NCBI GenBank assembly: GCA_947247005.1
Contig: OX365957.1
Span: forward strand, 14,356,817 to 14,420,816
DNA: 64,000 nucleotides
Direction: 5' to 3'
Origin: Spisula solida
Lineage: Eukaryota > Mollusca > Bivalvia > Venerida > Mactridae
Part shown: positions 23,229 to 36,023 of the stretch, piece by piece
Layout of the letters: every line of letters begins with the position of its first letter
How positions within the stretch are numbered: the first letter of the stretch is position 1
Program-made: the position numbers and the translations under genes
The notes under the pieces: generated by a model
What the model was told of the DNA's origin: nothing
Seen by the model: the letters and a program-made list of their open reading frames with translations, nothing else
Databases searched by the model: none

Positions 23229-23640
23229 TTAACACAGCTTTAGACCTTTTCCAAGTCTCCAATAAGCAAATTGGGAATGGTCATAATGTTTTGGTTCAAT
23301 TCCATGTTTTTTTTGCATCAAAACTTTTTCTTTGAATATTCTCCCCTTTTTTTTTATCTATGTCCCATACACAGCCGCATACAATACTTGGGTGAAATAC
23401 AGTATATCTTAAATTTCAGATATTTTCTGCTTCAATGGCAGTAAATTATGCTCCCATAAGTTTCATAGACATTTTCCATTTAGTCACCAATAGGCAAATT
23501 GGGAATGGTAATAATGTTTTTTTTTGCATCAGAATTTTTCTTTGTGTCTCCTCCCTTTTTTACCTGCGTCCAATATACAGTTGCGAGCAATACTTGGGTG
23601 AAATACGGTATTTTCTTTAATTCAGATATTTTCTGCTTTA
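23229..23640. repeat. Two tandem units of about 228 bp, related to 3073-3255
   Basis: GCAAATTGGGAATGGT at 23265 and 23493, and TACTTGGGTGAAATAC in each, set the period. Both lie in the spacer of the inverted MITE pair. Confidence 0.75.
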
Positions 23641-23721
23641 ATCGATGCACCAACACATAGTACAAGACTTGCATCATGTTGCACAATTATTGACCTCCAG
23701 CTCTCGCTTAATCCATGCCTG

Positions 23722-24062
23722 AGGCCGAACTTAAAATATTCTTGGTTTCCCCATCCCGACCCTAGCAGATTTAGAATGGGTAGGTAGGTAGGGTTAATAT
23801 TTTTTTTTAACTATTTCAGTATGATAGTTATTGGTTAAGACATACAAATAATGAAATTCAGAATTAACTCTAAGGTGAAAACCAACAGTATTAAATTTAA
23901 TGGTAAGATTTAAGAAGCCAGTAAACAAAAAAATATTTTTCACCTCTAATTTTTAATAAAAAAAATATTATTTCAATATGGGCAATAAAATATTTTGGGT
24001 AGGGCCCTTTTTAATCGGGTAGGTAGGGGATGGGGAAACAAACAATATTTTATTTTAGGCCT
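23722..24062 (-). mobile_element. MITE of an inverted pair, right copy (341 bp)
   Basis: It starts AGGCCGAACTTAAAATATTC and ends ATATTTTATTTTAGGCCT. It aligns along its length with the reverse complement of 22505-22884, which stands 837 bp away. Confidence 0.8.
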
Positions 24063-24466
24063 GATGGCGTGTAACATTGATCCTCTCAGTATATACAACA
24101 GACAGTAATACATACACATAAAGGAACGGTCTAACATAAAGGAACGGTCTACTAGACAACATTGTAACACTGACATCTTACAATCTGAATCACCTAACAC
24201 AAGCGACATAATCTTCTCCAAAATGTCAAAATAATGGTGGTTGAGTATTTCATTCTTGCCATTATACAGTTTTATGTACATACTTGAAGAACACTTTTAA
24301 GTATACTTGAATGTTCTTACTGAATTAATTCATGACAATGGAAGTTGAAAGAATCTTGAATCCACATTAACATGGTATTTCATTAGGATCTGTCATAAAT
24401 TGCAACGATTACCCCACTTGTCAATCAATGACCTTTAAATTGATTTAAATATTACATTACAATAGT

Positions 24467-24630
24467 GTAAGTAAGTAAGTAATGTCTTTATTTAACGAGG
24501 CTGACACATTCGGTTTCTCGATCTTCCATGTGGGCCTCAACAATTACATGGTCCAATGGATAATAATAGCTTGAAAGCCTGGGCCGAACAACTTCGACAA
24601 GCAATAAGGCGGTGCATTCTCAGCAATGGT
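24467..24630 (-). mobile_element. Short retroelement tail with (TTAC)n end
   Basis: On the minus strand the segment ends CCTCGTTAAATAAAGACATT and then (ACTT)n. An AATAAA followed by a short tandem tail is typical of the 3' ends of some SINE or LINE families. The body is too short to classify. Confidence 0.5.
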
Positions 24631-25032
24631 GTGGGTGAATTATCTTTGGAGATTGAACATTTCTAAACACCTTGTTTTGTCTTAATTAACTCTCTCATTA
24701 GCATCAAAACTTTACTGTATGATGTTACTGATCATCATAAGTTGAGTATTTGCATGGTTAACCCTTTACACAATTAATCCATAGACTACTGAATTCTGAG
24801 ACTTGTTTATGTACGTGTGTAGTGTATAGACCATCTCCATATCAGTTATTGAAAAATATTTGGGTATCATACTCTGACGCACGGACTGTTAGGATAAGGC
24901 CAGTTGGTGCATGTACCAACCATGGTAGAGGGTTAATGATGCACAGCTGCAATTTACTGAGTATATAATTATGCTACTGAGACTCCAGGAAAAAGGCAGG
25001 ATTATTTATTATTTTCACTTTTCCTATCTCAC

Positions 25033-25225
25033 CTGTTTGATCTCATGGCGGGTTCTGCACAATCGTATGCAAATATGTTGAACTTATAATGCTTCCTCTT
25101 TTCGTAATTAAGTACAGCATCTTCCTTCAATACTAGCTCCGCCTCTCCGGTCAATGGGTCCCGAATGTCCACCACAAATGGAATGTTTTTACGGCTTGAG
25201 ACTATCTCATATTGACAGATCAATC
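25033..25225 (-). CDS. Clstn: Calsyntenin, exon encoding most of cadherin repeat 1
   Basis: Second visible calsyntenin exon, 64 codons. It begins LICQYEIVSSRKNIPFVVD and contains KHYKFNIFAYDCAEPAM. In the family the matching segment reads GEICxFKI...PF..V, then YxFxIQAYDCG, so the calsyntenin-specific AYDC motif is kept. The acceptor is TATTTTCAG|GA and the donor is AACAG|GTGAGA. Two bases enter and two leave; AG plus the G of the next exon gives Arg. Vertebrate proteins continue here into the inter-repeat linker, as this one does. It is preceded by an intron of about 19.5 kb and followed by one of about 8.5 kb. Nothing in it looks broken. Confidence 0.92.
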
Positions 25226-25335
25226 CTGAAAATATACAGAAATGAAATATTATAATTATGATTTATCTACAAACAATACATGGAAATTCCATGAAAACCA
25301 GAATTTTGTGGCAGCCAAGTCTAATTCTATTTTTG

Positions 25336-25490
25336 GTAACAGTGACCTTGACCTCAACTACCCCACTTTAAATTCCAAGCAAGGTTTTCATATAAGAGTA
25401 ACACAGCAAGTTTCACCATGATATCTAATTCCTAACTTAAGTTATCAATCGCAAACTAATTGTGGACACGTGCCCGCCCGTCCGTCGAAC
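25336..25490. repeat. Possible dispersed element with a GTCCGTC tract near its right end
   Basis: GTGACCTTGACCTCAAC, AGTTTCACCATGATATC and GCCCGCCCGTCCGTCG follow the phrase order of other mollusc elements with a GGAC-type tract. The ends are not defined. Confidence 0.35.
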
Positions 25491-25664
25491 TAGCCAATCT
25501 AATAACCGGTTTTTTTTCGTTAAAAACTGTTTTTAATCCCACTGCCATGGTCAACAGTATTTTAATCATAATGTATATGTACCAGCGAGTACCAAGGTGT
25601 AAAAATATTGAAATTCATCAAATTCAATTTCACAAACGTCAACTTCAATGTACACATCCCTTTA

Positions 25665-25845
25665 CCAAAACATTGTTTCAAACATTGTTCTATTGTTAAA
25701 TTCAGCTTTAAAAACTTAAAATGACCATAACATTGTTTAAATACTTTGAATATTTTCATCAAATGACTTTTATTTTCTGCAGAAAAGTTCATTCTTTCTA
25801 GTGCAGCAAATCCAGATATCCGGATTATTCCGGAATTAAAGGACT
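25665..25845. repeat. Dispersed family U, copy 2
   Basis: The same blocks as 11118-11235, plus ATATTTTCATCAAATGACTT, which also occurs in the MITE at 17566-17800. Confidence 0.65.
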
Positions 25846-26061
25846 CCTGAAAGAAACTTCCATCAAATTCATAAGTGAATTTTTTTTATCCATACATTCC
25901 AAAGTAGAATGATCGTGTAATTATGCAGCAGTTTCACAGTTCTAATAGAAATCGAACCATGATAATTTGAAGAAAATTATGAGTAAATTGGGAAAAGAAA
26001 TCAGGCAGATAGATTGACCAAGCTTGACCTGAGTGCTCCAATCAATGTTGACCACGACTGA

Positions 26062-26105
26062 ACAATTCTCTTACGGAACTGAGAAGCGGGATACATATCT
26101 TGGAA
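26062..26105. repeat. Fragment of the GTTCCGTCA MITE family
   Basis: GAACAATTCTCTTACGGAAC followed by TGAGAAGCGGGATACAT matches the right end of the element at 33980-34155. Confidence 0.6.
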
Positions 26106-26568
26106 GTGTAAGCTGTTGTTTGTTTGTGTATTGCAATTTATGTAACATATTCATAATGACAGATACAATCATGACTCATTATTTATAATGGTAACTCAAT
26201 CTTTATTGAGTCATAACGCATGACCGTGACATCATGTCTGCATACATGATATTATATCAAACAATTTCATGAATTTTAAACAAGTTAGTTTGCATAAAAT
26301 CATCTCATTATATACAAGCTGATGACGACAGAACCAACGTTCATGCACGTAAACCTATGCAATATTATCTATCAACCGGTGTTCAAATTAACCAATAAAT
26401 AACTATAAATCAACTACATCAAGAATTCAAAGTTTAATATTTTGCTGATATTTCACGTATATTCATATAATTATGCATGCTTAAATGCATTCAAAACCAG
26501 ACCCAGATGTAAACAGTTATAATACCCTAGCTTTTCCCAAATAGACTACTACTTGGATCTTTAACAGC

Positions 26569-26874
26569 TTAAACTGTGTAGCAATACCACGTGACTTTTG
26601 GCTACAGGTCCAAGTCGAAATTTGTCAACATTGGAAAACAAAAATAGCCATAGGTATTTTATTTCTTTATCGATTTCTATGCAAGATACATCAAGCTAAG
26701 AGGAAAATTATTTGCTTTCTGTGAAATATAAGATTTTTTCAACACTAAATTGGCCGTTTATTCCAGCACCCTGTAAAATCTGTATTTTTCAAGATTTCAC
26801 AGGGTGCTGGACAAAACGGCACATTGTGACTTGGACCTGTAGCCAAAAGTCACGTGTTATTGCTACACTGTTTA
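26569..26874. mobile_element. MITE with 48-bp inverted ends and TTAA target site
   Basis: The left end TTAAACTGTGTAGCAATACC and the reverse complement of the right end TTAAACAGTGTAGCAATAAC continue in agreement through CACGTGACTTTTGGC, then TACAGGTCCAAGTC. TTAA at both edges fits a piggyBac-type target. Inside is a second hairpin, CCAGCACCCTGT with ACAGGGTGCTGG. Confidence 0.82.
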
Positions 26875-27656
26875 ACATGCCCAGTGTACAGCACCAATGA
26901 AACCTTTGATTTTAAAATATACCTATTTCATAACTTTATAACCATATACAGTCAATTTTAAATACAACTTTATAATTTAAGATATACAAATAAAATTTTG
27001 AAAAGTGTGTCAATTTACTTAACCAGGGCAATTGTACAACTTATCTTAAGTATATTTTAGAATTTGAATAAGCCATTATCAATACAGTGTGACATATGTT
27101 CTAACAAGAAAGACATTATGTTGTACAAATATTGAGTGATTTTATCTGAATGATAAACAAATCACATCTCAAAAAGCATTGATGTCAAAGATAAACTTGG
27201 GACTTGTCGATAACAAACACAGGCCATATTGTGTGATTGCCTGGTTATCTAGTTTAAAGGTTATATGCCATAAATGTAGGTGCTCAAATTTACTTATAGA
27301 TATATACATTAATAAGGCTATCATTTCTTAAATGATTCACAAGATTTTTTTCAAAGTTTGGGTCGGGGGGGGAACAGAAAAAAAACTACAACTGATGAGT
27401 GCAAAGAAAAATAAAATTAAAATGTACGTAACATGTTATTCTTTTTTTCTTTAGTGAAAACTGATCATGACTTAACTGTTCATTATGTACCAGTCACTTG
27501 AAAGGGTTTTTAACTTGAAGGGGCTGAATCAATAACTTGTAACTCAGGGTCATTTTGATCATTTCAATAGTAATAAATGTAATAATTTACCATTTTTTAA
27601 GATATAAATACTTCAATACTTGGGAGATATAAATATATACTTATAATATAATATAA

Positions 27657-28697
27657 ACAAGAGGGCCCAAAGGGCCCTAGGTCGCTAACCTGTCGAACTT
27701 TACCTAGATTTTGTTGAGATGATCATTGTGACCAAGTTTTATACAGATTAGGCCAATATTGTGACCTCTTGTGACTACACAAGGTTTTTATATGATTTGA
27801 CCTAATGACCTAGTTTTTTTACCCCAGATAATCCAATATCGAACTTGACCTAGATTTTGTTGAGATGATCATGCACTGTGACCAAGTTTCGTAAAGATCA
27901 TGCCAAAACTGTGACCTCTAGTGACTACACAAGGTTTTTCTATTATTTGACCTTGTGACCTAGTTTTTTACCCCGGATGACCCAATATCCAACTAGATCT
28001 AGATTTTGTTGAGATGATCATTGTGACTGAGTTTCATAAAGATTAGACCAAAATTGTGACCTCTAGTGACTACGCAAGGTTTTTCTATGATTTGACCTTG
28101 TGACCTAGTTTTTTACCCCAGATGACCCAATATCGAAATTGACCTAGATTTTGTTGTGTTGATCATTGTGACCAAGTTTCATAACGATTATGCTAAAACT
28201 ATGACCTCTAGTGACTACACAAGGTTTTTCTATAATTTGACCTAGTGACCTAGTTTTATACCCCAGATGACCCAATATCGAATTTGACCTAGATTTTATT
28301 GAGATGATTATTGTGACCAAGTTTCATAAAGATTAGACCAAAATTGTGACCTCTAGCGACTACACAAGGTTTTTCTATGATTTGACCTTGTGACCTAGTT
28401 TTTGACCCCGGATGACCCAATATCAAACTTGACCTAGATTTTGTTGAGATGATCATTGTGATTAAGTTTCATAAAGATTAAGTCAAAATTGTGACCTCTA
28501 GTGACTACACAAGGTTTTTCTATGATTTGACCTTGTGACCTAGTTTTTGACCCCGGATGACCCAATATCAAACTTGACCTAGATTTTGTTAGGATGATCA
28601 TTGTGACCTCTACTGTCTACACAAGCTAATTGTTGACGGACGGACGAAGAGTGATCACAAAAGCTCACTCTGTCACTTTGTGACAGGTGAGCTAAAA
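27657..28697. mobile_element. Pearl-like (Helitron-type, non-autonomous) element 2 with about six cores
   Basis: The same arms as element 1: GAGGGCCCAAAGGGCCCTAG at the left, and GACGGACGGACGAAG with TCACTTTGTGACAGGTGAG at the right. GATGACCCAATATC-type blocks recur about every 145 bp (near 27976, 28121, 28266, 28411, 28556). No open reading frame. Confidence 0.75.
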
Positions 28698-30368
28698 ACT
28701 GACACAATTATGACGCTAAAAAAATCGACAGGCCCCTTTTGACACACCAGAGGAAACCTTTCTTTGTACGCTCCTAATGTTGGGAGTAATTCCGATCATT
28801 GCATTATAAACCTATTGGATAATCAATATATAACATTGATTCCTATAACATTGATTCCTGACCAGGTACCAATAGACAGATGGAATACATTACCATATCA
28901 ATCAAGACAGGAACAATATAATAGGCCCTGACTGTTATACAAGCTCTGAGTCAGTGAGACGTATCCTGACTGATTCACACATTCAGGCCATTGGGGTCTG
29001 TAGCAACTCCCCAGTCCCTCATTCATTAATATAAAGAGCAGGGAAAAACTTAATGTCGATATCGCAACACCACCAATTCTACATACAGCCCTGCAGTGTA
29101 ACTATTACAAAATAGAAGATAATCACATATTATTTTCTCCAGTAGCAAGTTTATATCAAAATTAAGAATTATATGATCAATTTTCGTTCATCATACTTTC
29201 AGTACCAAAACATTATTATTCTGGCCCCACTATGTAACAAAATATACTATATAGGGGGCTAAAATGTGTATATCGCATGACACAGCGCATGTATAGTCAT
29301 CCTATAGTAAATGCCTTACAAATTAAATCTAATCAATTGTTCATCAAGTGCATTGATCGGGCATTATACAATTAAGCAGAATTACATAATACTTAACAAA
29401 CTTGGGAATCAATACCCAGTGTTTGAAATAAATATAGACTTAATTATTAAAGCACCTTCCCATAATGCAAACTTCATAAATAGCAACACAGACAAAAGGC
29501 AATCAACTGTATTATGTACTGCATGATCATGTTAAAATTAGGCCAAGTAAAAATATGCAGTGGTTCAGGTAACACAATGAATAATATATTAGGGTCATGG
29601 AGTAGATAAAAATAGTATGAACATATATTTGCTTTCATCAGGAAATTTTTGTTTAAAATTTTGATTATTATTATACCATAAATTACAATTGATAAATTAT
29701 ATCACAAATTTAATAGACACAATAAATCCATAATTTTAATACTGATCAAAAGTTCACAAAATTGGCTATAATTTTCTTACTTCAAATAAACTAAAGTATG
29801 TTTTAGAAATGATATCACAGAAAGAAATACATTTTTTTCACAAATTTATTAACAAATAGCATTGGTCTGGAAACTCTAGACAGTCTAGTAATCTGGTAAT
29901 GCCTGAACCACATATTATTTTTATATTAACCTTACATGATACTGATTGACCCCAGTGGGAAATGACTAAATAAATAAGCAACAAACTTAGTAACCTAATA
30001 CAAATAGCCCATTGTAAGACTAGGGAATATTTAATTCAATTACCAAAAGTGTTAATGACAGATTGCCAATGGACTGTGTTATATTATACGGTATATAATT
30101 ATATAGAAACAAATTATTGAAAATTTGGTAAACAAAGAGTTAGTTATAAATAGATCAGTCCTAAGAAACAAAGGAACAGGGTGAAATCATTTCTGGTCTA
30201 TTAATAATGCAGTGCAAATACCACTTCCGTTTGTACATGTGTTAAGTAAATATTATAGTACCAGTATACCATGCACAAGCAGCCACAATCATGTATCTGC
30301 ACTGAATATCCATAGGCACAATTGGTTTCAAATAATTTAATTATCTGAGTACCGGTACTCCCTTATAT

Positions 30369-30601
30369 GAGTCTACCCTATGTATAGAGAAGGTTGCGCA
30401 GCGGCCATGTATTAACCTCAACGGATAGACGTCACAGAACATGGTATCCGTGTTTCATGTTACCACTGTAGAAAAACTGGGTACCAGCTTTCTTAACGTC
30501 ATCTCTGTTGCAGCTAAACATGGCCGCTTAATGCACAACCTTCTCTATACATAGGGTACACTCAGATAATTTTATTTAGGGTACACTCAGATAATTTTAT
30601 T
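30369..30601. mobile_element. Palindromic MITE, ACCCTATGTA family, copy 1
   Basis: ACCCTATGTATAGAGAAGGT and ACCTTCTCTATACATAGGGT are inverted. The interior GGTATCCGTGTTT and GGGTACCAGC is the reverse of copy 2 at 60731. The right end carries a 30-bp direct duplication of GGGTACACTCAGATAA. Confidence 0.8.
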
Positions 30602-30682
30602 TATTATATACCTATCTGTGTATTGCCACAAATACAGGCCAATTCGCATAGTGGAATACAACATGCCGGTTTACATTTTCCG

Positions 30683-30740
30683 TATCATGCATGTCTGAAT
30701 CTGTATCATGCATGTCTGAATCTGTATCATGCATGTCGGA
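30683..30740. repeat. Short tandem repeat, 21-bp unit, three copies
   Basis: GTATCATGCATGTCTGAATC recurs three times, the last ending GTCGGAC. Confidence 0.85.
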
Positions 30741-30825
30741 CATATTTCACGCTGTAAATATACTGGAAGTCATGACGCCATGTATAAACATTTAACGCGT
30801 TTTCGTGGGTACAAACGCTTATTTT

Positions 30826-31112
30826 CACTATGTAGGTACATGTATATAATAAAAGGAATACCACTGCAGTGTGTTGATACGATGGCTGTATTACACCTCG
30901 TTGCTTTTAAAATGCTGCATCACGCTCGTCCTGGCGGTCTCACGAGATACGGCATTACACAAGCATCTTGGGGTAATATGGCCAAACGTACCAAATATAC
31001 CGTACCAAAACCTAAAAAAAAAAAAAAAAAAAAAAAAAAATGATTGTACCGTAATGGAAACTGGTTCAGAAAGAAAAACCACCCTGCAGTGGTACTCCGT
31101 ATTTACATAGGG
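30826..31112. mobile_element. Probable MITE containing a poly-A tract
   Basis: The left CTATGTAGGTACATG and AATACCACTGCAGTG pair with the right CCCTGCAGTGGTACTCC and TTACATAGGG. A run of 27 A stands at 31014-31040. The ends resemble the ACCCTATGTA family. Confidence 0.55.
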
Positions 31113-32264
31113 TACAGTCAGAAAAATTGAAACCATATTTTTGTGCCTATGTGAATATCAAGGTAAACCTAAGCTTGAAATGCATCTGCTTGAAATAAAG
31201 TAGAAGTGTCTGGCTGTCTCACTAAGATTCAACTGTTAGGTATAAATACCTAAATTACATGTAGTGACTTAAATTGAACAAGCTGAATTATTGATAAAGC
31301 TTGATAGGCAATTGGTGATAAATTAGATTCCCTGCTTACAATGCAATAAGTACCACTTAATGAACTTCAGAGAATTGAAGTGTGCTTCATCTCTGAGCAC
31401 ATTATATTACAAACCAGGCCATAATGTTACAGTCTTAAAGAAGAAGCAATCCTTTTACGATATAGTTCACTGACCTCAACCGCCATCATGACTTTACAGA
31501 CTTGTAACAACCTCTGTAGACCAACACCCTTTCGGAGCAGCAGATATTGACCATTGTTTAGAGATCGTTCCTCTTTAGAGATCAAATTTAAAGTAAAAAT
31601 CAGCTTAGGGAAATATTTAAGGTGTTGCAATTGTAACAGAGTAATTGTTGCACAACCAGAGGCTGTCACAGTGTCAGCCAAGAGAATTTTACGAGAAACA
31701 GTTTATTGCTACCTTAAGGCAAATTAATGTCAATAAGGGAAGTAACTCGGGATATATCCAGACAAGGCTAAATGCCATCTGGACAGTTCAAAATAAGGAA
31801 ATTTTCCATTCATTAGAAAATAACACTATTCAGAACCCATCAATCTGTAATTACAAATCCGAAATCCCAATACTGTTGTCATAAGTATTCAGACCCAGAA
31901 TGCAACATATGCATATTTTGCAGTTTCAAAGAAGTGAATGCGTACACAAATAGAATTTTGACAGACTGTAATTTCAATACAAACAGCCCACACACACACA
32001 GTGCATAAATCACAGCCTATTTCACACATAATGTATGTAGCAGTACTCAATGACAGACAGAAATACCATGCAATGATCATATTCCCAATTTCCCATCCAC
32101 TTTCTTTATATTTATTAAGAAAATAATTACTACTGCTAAAATGATCAGATAGACAGTATATAGATCACACGCAGACTTTTCCAGACTAATTTAACTTTGA
32201 TGTACTTGTTTATGTTGCTGTGGGTTGCTTAGGACTGCAACGCAGTGAGGCGAAATAAAGGCTG

Positions 32265-32512
32265 CCGGGTTGTTATAATATCAAAGCACTTACAGAAATT
32301 GTAAACTTACAATCAAATTTAAATTCTTTATAATTTGTTTACAATTATAAAGTGTGGTAAAGAAAGCTGCACTACTAATAATGATTCAGTTAATGACCTC
32401 TTACAAACCATATCCAACACCAAATTGTTAAAGAATAAATAAGAATTTAAATTTGAATGTACATGTAACTATAAGATTTTGATTTTAAGTGCTTTGATAA
32501 AACAGAACCCTG
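32265..32512. mobile_element. Family P palindromic MITE, copy 6
   Basis: The left end is altered (GGGTTGTTATAATATCAAAG), but ATCAAAGCACTTACA and the interior match the family. The right end, GTGCTTTGATAAAACAG, runs straight into family Q. Confidence 0.78.
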
Positions 32513-32660
32513 GGGTGGTATTCAATATTGATCGTATTTAATTGGAGAATAAGGATAGCCAATCATATTGCCTGTTACTGAACTAGAGTTTAATATGGTG
32601 TGATCTGATTGGTTGTCCTTATCCTTAAGTCAAGCAAGATCAATATTGAATACCATCCCT
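32512..32660. mobile_element. Family Q palindromic MITE (about 150 bp)
   Basis: It starts GGGGTGGTATTCAATATTGA and ends with the near-complement TCAATATTGAATACCATCCC. It directly abuts a family P element on its left, in the same arrangement as at 15864. Confidence 0.8.
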
Positions 32661-32739
32661 GGAGACGATCAACAGCCTACGAGATGACAAAAACAGGTTG
32701 GATGTAGGGCCAGGTGGAAAATTGGGACCAGGCTTTCAT

Positions 32740-32850
32740 TACAGCCAGTGTCATACCAGTTTATTGTCAGTGTGTTGTCAGACAGACATTCATATAACCA
32801 GTTTATTGTCAGTGTGTTGTCAGTATATTGTCAGTGTATTGTCAATTTAA
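32740..32850. repeat. Short irregular tandem repeat
   Basis: CAGTTTATTGTCAGTGTGTT occurs twice, followed by shorter units of TATTGTCAGTG. Confidence 0.8.
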
Positions 32851-33979
32851 CTTTTCATAAGGGTAAGGGCAAACCAACCCGAAGAGTATTCGGTAGGTCA
32901 CGATAAACAGGATATAACCGGTGAATATCTTTTATACACTTGGAAGTTAAGTCTTGTTTTTACATCCTGAACCGTTATAATAATTTCATTCAAAATTCTT
33001 TTTTTTTTAATTTTGAGAGGACGAGGGACCGGGGAGTAAATACTATAGCTAAGCTTAGCTTATTAAGGGTATATATAAACAGAAACCAAACATTCACTTC
33101 CTCAGGCCTGTTGAGGCTTAAGGTATTACCTCTTCAAATATAACTACCGGGTATTTTGTTTCTTGCTAAATCCTTTCAAAGGTGATCTCACATAGTATGC
33201 TGTACAAAGCCATCAATTTATTGTACCGGTATATACATTTTGTATCTATAACAAGTTAAAGTCTCTGATATTAACACCACATAATAAAGGGGTCTTAAAT
33301 CAATCCATCAACTAACCAATAAACTTTTTGATGAACATCTTGTACACAATGAGCAATAAGTCTATGCGTAATTATTTACCACAGGACTAGCAATTAAAAT
33401 GAGATTTTGGATTTTTTTTTAAATTTCGGTATACAAATTGTTATAGTCACACAATGTAACTATTCAGTCAGGTCTAAAGATATAGATGTTTGTTTCTGAC
33501 GACGACAGAACTACTACAAGAATGGTGGAAGTGCAGTGATTTTTTTTGCTTCTGGGAAAGTGTGAGGGTCCGTTCAGATTGGGAATTTTCGCGTCGTGAC
33601 AACTTGAAATTGGGAATTTCCATGAAGCAGAAAGGCCAAATAAAACAGAATAAGAGATTACATGTGAATGACATCAGAAGGTTTACTGGTTTGTTTGAAC
33701 TTTTATGCTTGACCTCTTGTCAAAATTGTTCATAACTTTATCATTTTATGTCCAATTTTGAAAATAATTTTTTTAAATTGTTTATTGGGAATTTCTCCAT
33801 TCAAATTTGGGGAAATTATGCCTATTTGCAATTGGGAACGGGTCCGTTTCCGGACCCTAATAAAGAAGGAAAAAAATCACTGAAGTGATTTTTTGGAGTA
33901 ACTGTGTTATATCAAATCAAGTATACTTCTTCAAATTAGTGTAGGTTTTAGACATGGCATGGCAGATACACAGAATGAG

Positions 33980-34155
33980 TTCTGATACACGGCATTTCTG
34001 AGTTCCGTCAGAGAACTGTTCTTTTCAACAGAACTCAGGATACATGACATTTGAGTTCCATCAGAGCGTTACATCGGCTTTCAGTTCCATCAGAGCCAAA
34101 TGATAACAGAACAATTCTATGACGGAACTGAGAAGCTATGTATCGGGATACATAC
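33980..34155. mobile_element. MITE with GTTCCGTCA-type inverted ends
   Basis: GAGTTCCGTCAGAGAACTGT pairs with ACAATTCTATGACGGAACTG. Outside it GATACACGGCATTT pairs weakly with GTATCGGGATAC. GTTCCATCAGAGC occurs twice inside. Confidence 0.6.
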
Positions 34156-35113
34156 TCTGAGATAACTCTTAGCCGGCCATCACTTAAGCCCATACGTAGA
34201 AGTTAGTTACCGCATAATATCTACTTTTCATTCTGGTTTCTATATAAAATTGTGATCTGTTCATCAATTTTTTTAATTTCTAAAAGGCTATCTGGATGTT
34301 AATGTAATCCATGCTTTTCTTGTATAATATTTAAATCAACTCGGACTGACTCATCCACAAACAAAATTATGTTTTTCGCTGTTAAATCAATTTTATTACA
34401 TTTAGAATATTTACTGAAGTGAAACATACATAATTTGGCACAGCGTGATTCAATTACAATATTGACTACCGTAACTTTATCAAAACTGGAACTTAAAGTA
34501 CAAAGCCAGACAAATTTGATTTATTGCTAAGTAAACCCAATTTAATGTACCACTGCTAACCAGAAATTGAATACAGTAACTGGCGACTCAATTATGCAAT
34601 AATTATGCAAATATTGCAGTAATTAAAGCCAGTAACATTGCATTATGCATTCTGATATATTTAATTATTTCATACATAAATACACAGTCTGTTCAGTTTA
34701 TTACCTAAGTGTGAAAACCTGTGAAAATCTATGTAAATCTCATAATAGTCTGTCTATACAGACCCTATGTTTAATTATAGGAGACAACTCATCAGACAAA
34801 TATATTATCTAGCCGGGTAGCCAGATTAATCTCAAAAGTGTTTGGCTATATAAAACCTTTTTTCTAATTTAAACTTTGTCTATGACATTAATAAGACAGC
34901 CCTTCTCAAGGGTGATAAATCCTTGTATTGGTCCCTACATGAGCTAGGATCCCTTTTTTAAAACATGAGTAGTCACCCAGAATAGGTTTCTCAAGGGGGG
35001 GGGTCTTACCAAATATTTTTCTCAAGAAGGGGTCCAACTAGCTACATGTGTATAAATTGCTCTAAGGCGGGCCCAACAACATATTTTTTCAAGTATATAT
35101 TTGCTAAATTGAA

Positions 35114-35132
35114 GGGGGGGGGGGGGGGGGGG
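35114..35132. repeat. Poly-G tract (19 G)
   Basis: An uninterrupted G run; AAGGGGGGGG-type short G runs lie nearby at 34995. Confidence 0.9.
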
Positions 35133-36023
35133 CGTTTAAGACCAGATTCTGGTCCCCCTTTAGATCTGCTATGCACGTATAACAGTAGAGGTTGTATGGA
35201 CTATTTTATTCCCTGCTTGCAAGTCTTATACCCAAATGCTCTCCAAAGCATGTAGCATTTTGTACTATTAAATCCATGCCTGGATTGTGTCACCCACCAT
35301 AGCTGGCTGATGTGAGGCAATGGATTGCATTCTCAGAATTAATCGTTGGTATCATCCTATTTCAGACAAACATAAACTGAGAGCTGACCTGAACGATTTA
35401 TCTTCCAGTTGGTAATTTTCTAACGTTCCTGATACTTCCAAGTGTTGCACTTTGGGTGATATCTTCATGACAAATATTGAATGTTGACAGAGATACTGGA
35501 TATCATGCTGTGTCAATATTATGCCGATACAGAGGACAGTCCTTACGGGGATAATTGTTGATTGCATTGATTAGTATGGAGGGAGTTAACCGCGGTAATT
35601 AAACAAACTGTTCAGTTGGTCGACTTGGAGCTTATAGTTGATTGCAGTTTGAATGCCAAATGTTTGGAGTTGTGAGATAATCATTATTTAATTAAAAACA
35701 TTGATTTTTTCGGACTGTTTCAACAATTTTATGGGTTTTTTTGCTGTGGAGTGGTCGGTTGATGAACTCAATATTTGTTCTTGATCAGTAAATGTTTAGT
35801 TCAAACTAGGAATATTGATGTAATTGCTCAATAAATATTAGTATAGGTAAATTTCCAACTTGGGTAGCTAAACGGGGGGATTAACTGTAGAAACTCTATG
35901 GTTAAAGTACATAAACATGCATAACCTAGAAATACACCTATAGTGTATACATTTGAAATATACACAACCATGTCTAATGGTCTTTCAGGAAACATTGTGT
36001 ATGAAAGTATCTGTATTAGACAG

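Larger units (their letters stand above)
16521..25032. other. Calsyntenin intron of about 8.5 kb
   Basis: Intron between the exons at 25033-25225 and 16312-16520. It holds a duplicated splice-acceptor array, an (AT)n run, three MITE types, a 70-bp and a 40-bp array, an inverted MITE pair and a (GTAA)n-ended element. Stretches 18220-19130, 19800-20480, 21150-21760 and 24630-25030 show no recognisable feature. Confidence 0.75.

Noticed and set aside
30729..31136. Frames of about 80-100 codons around a poly-A tract
   Set aside because: They lie in a MITE-like element and owe part of their length to Lys or Phe codons from the A27 tract.
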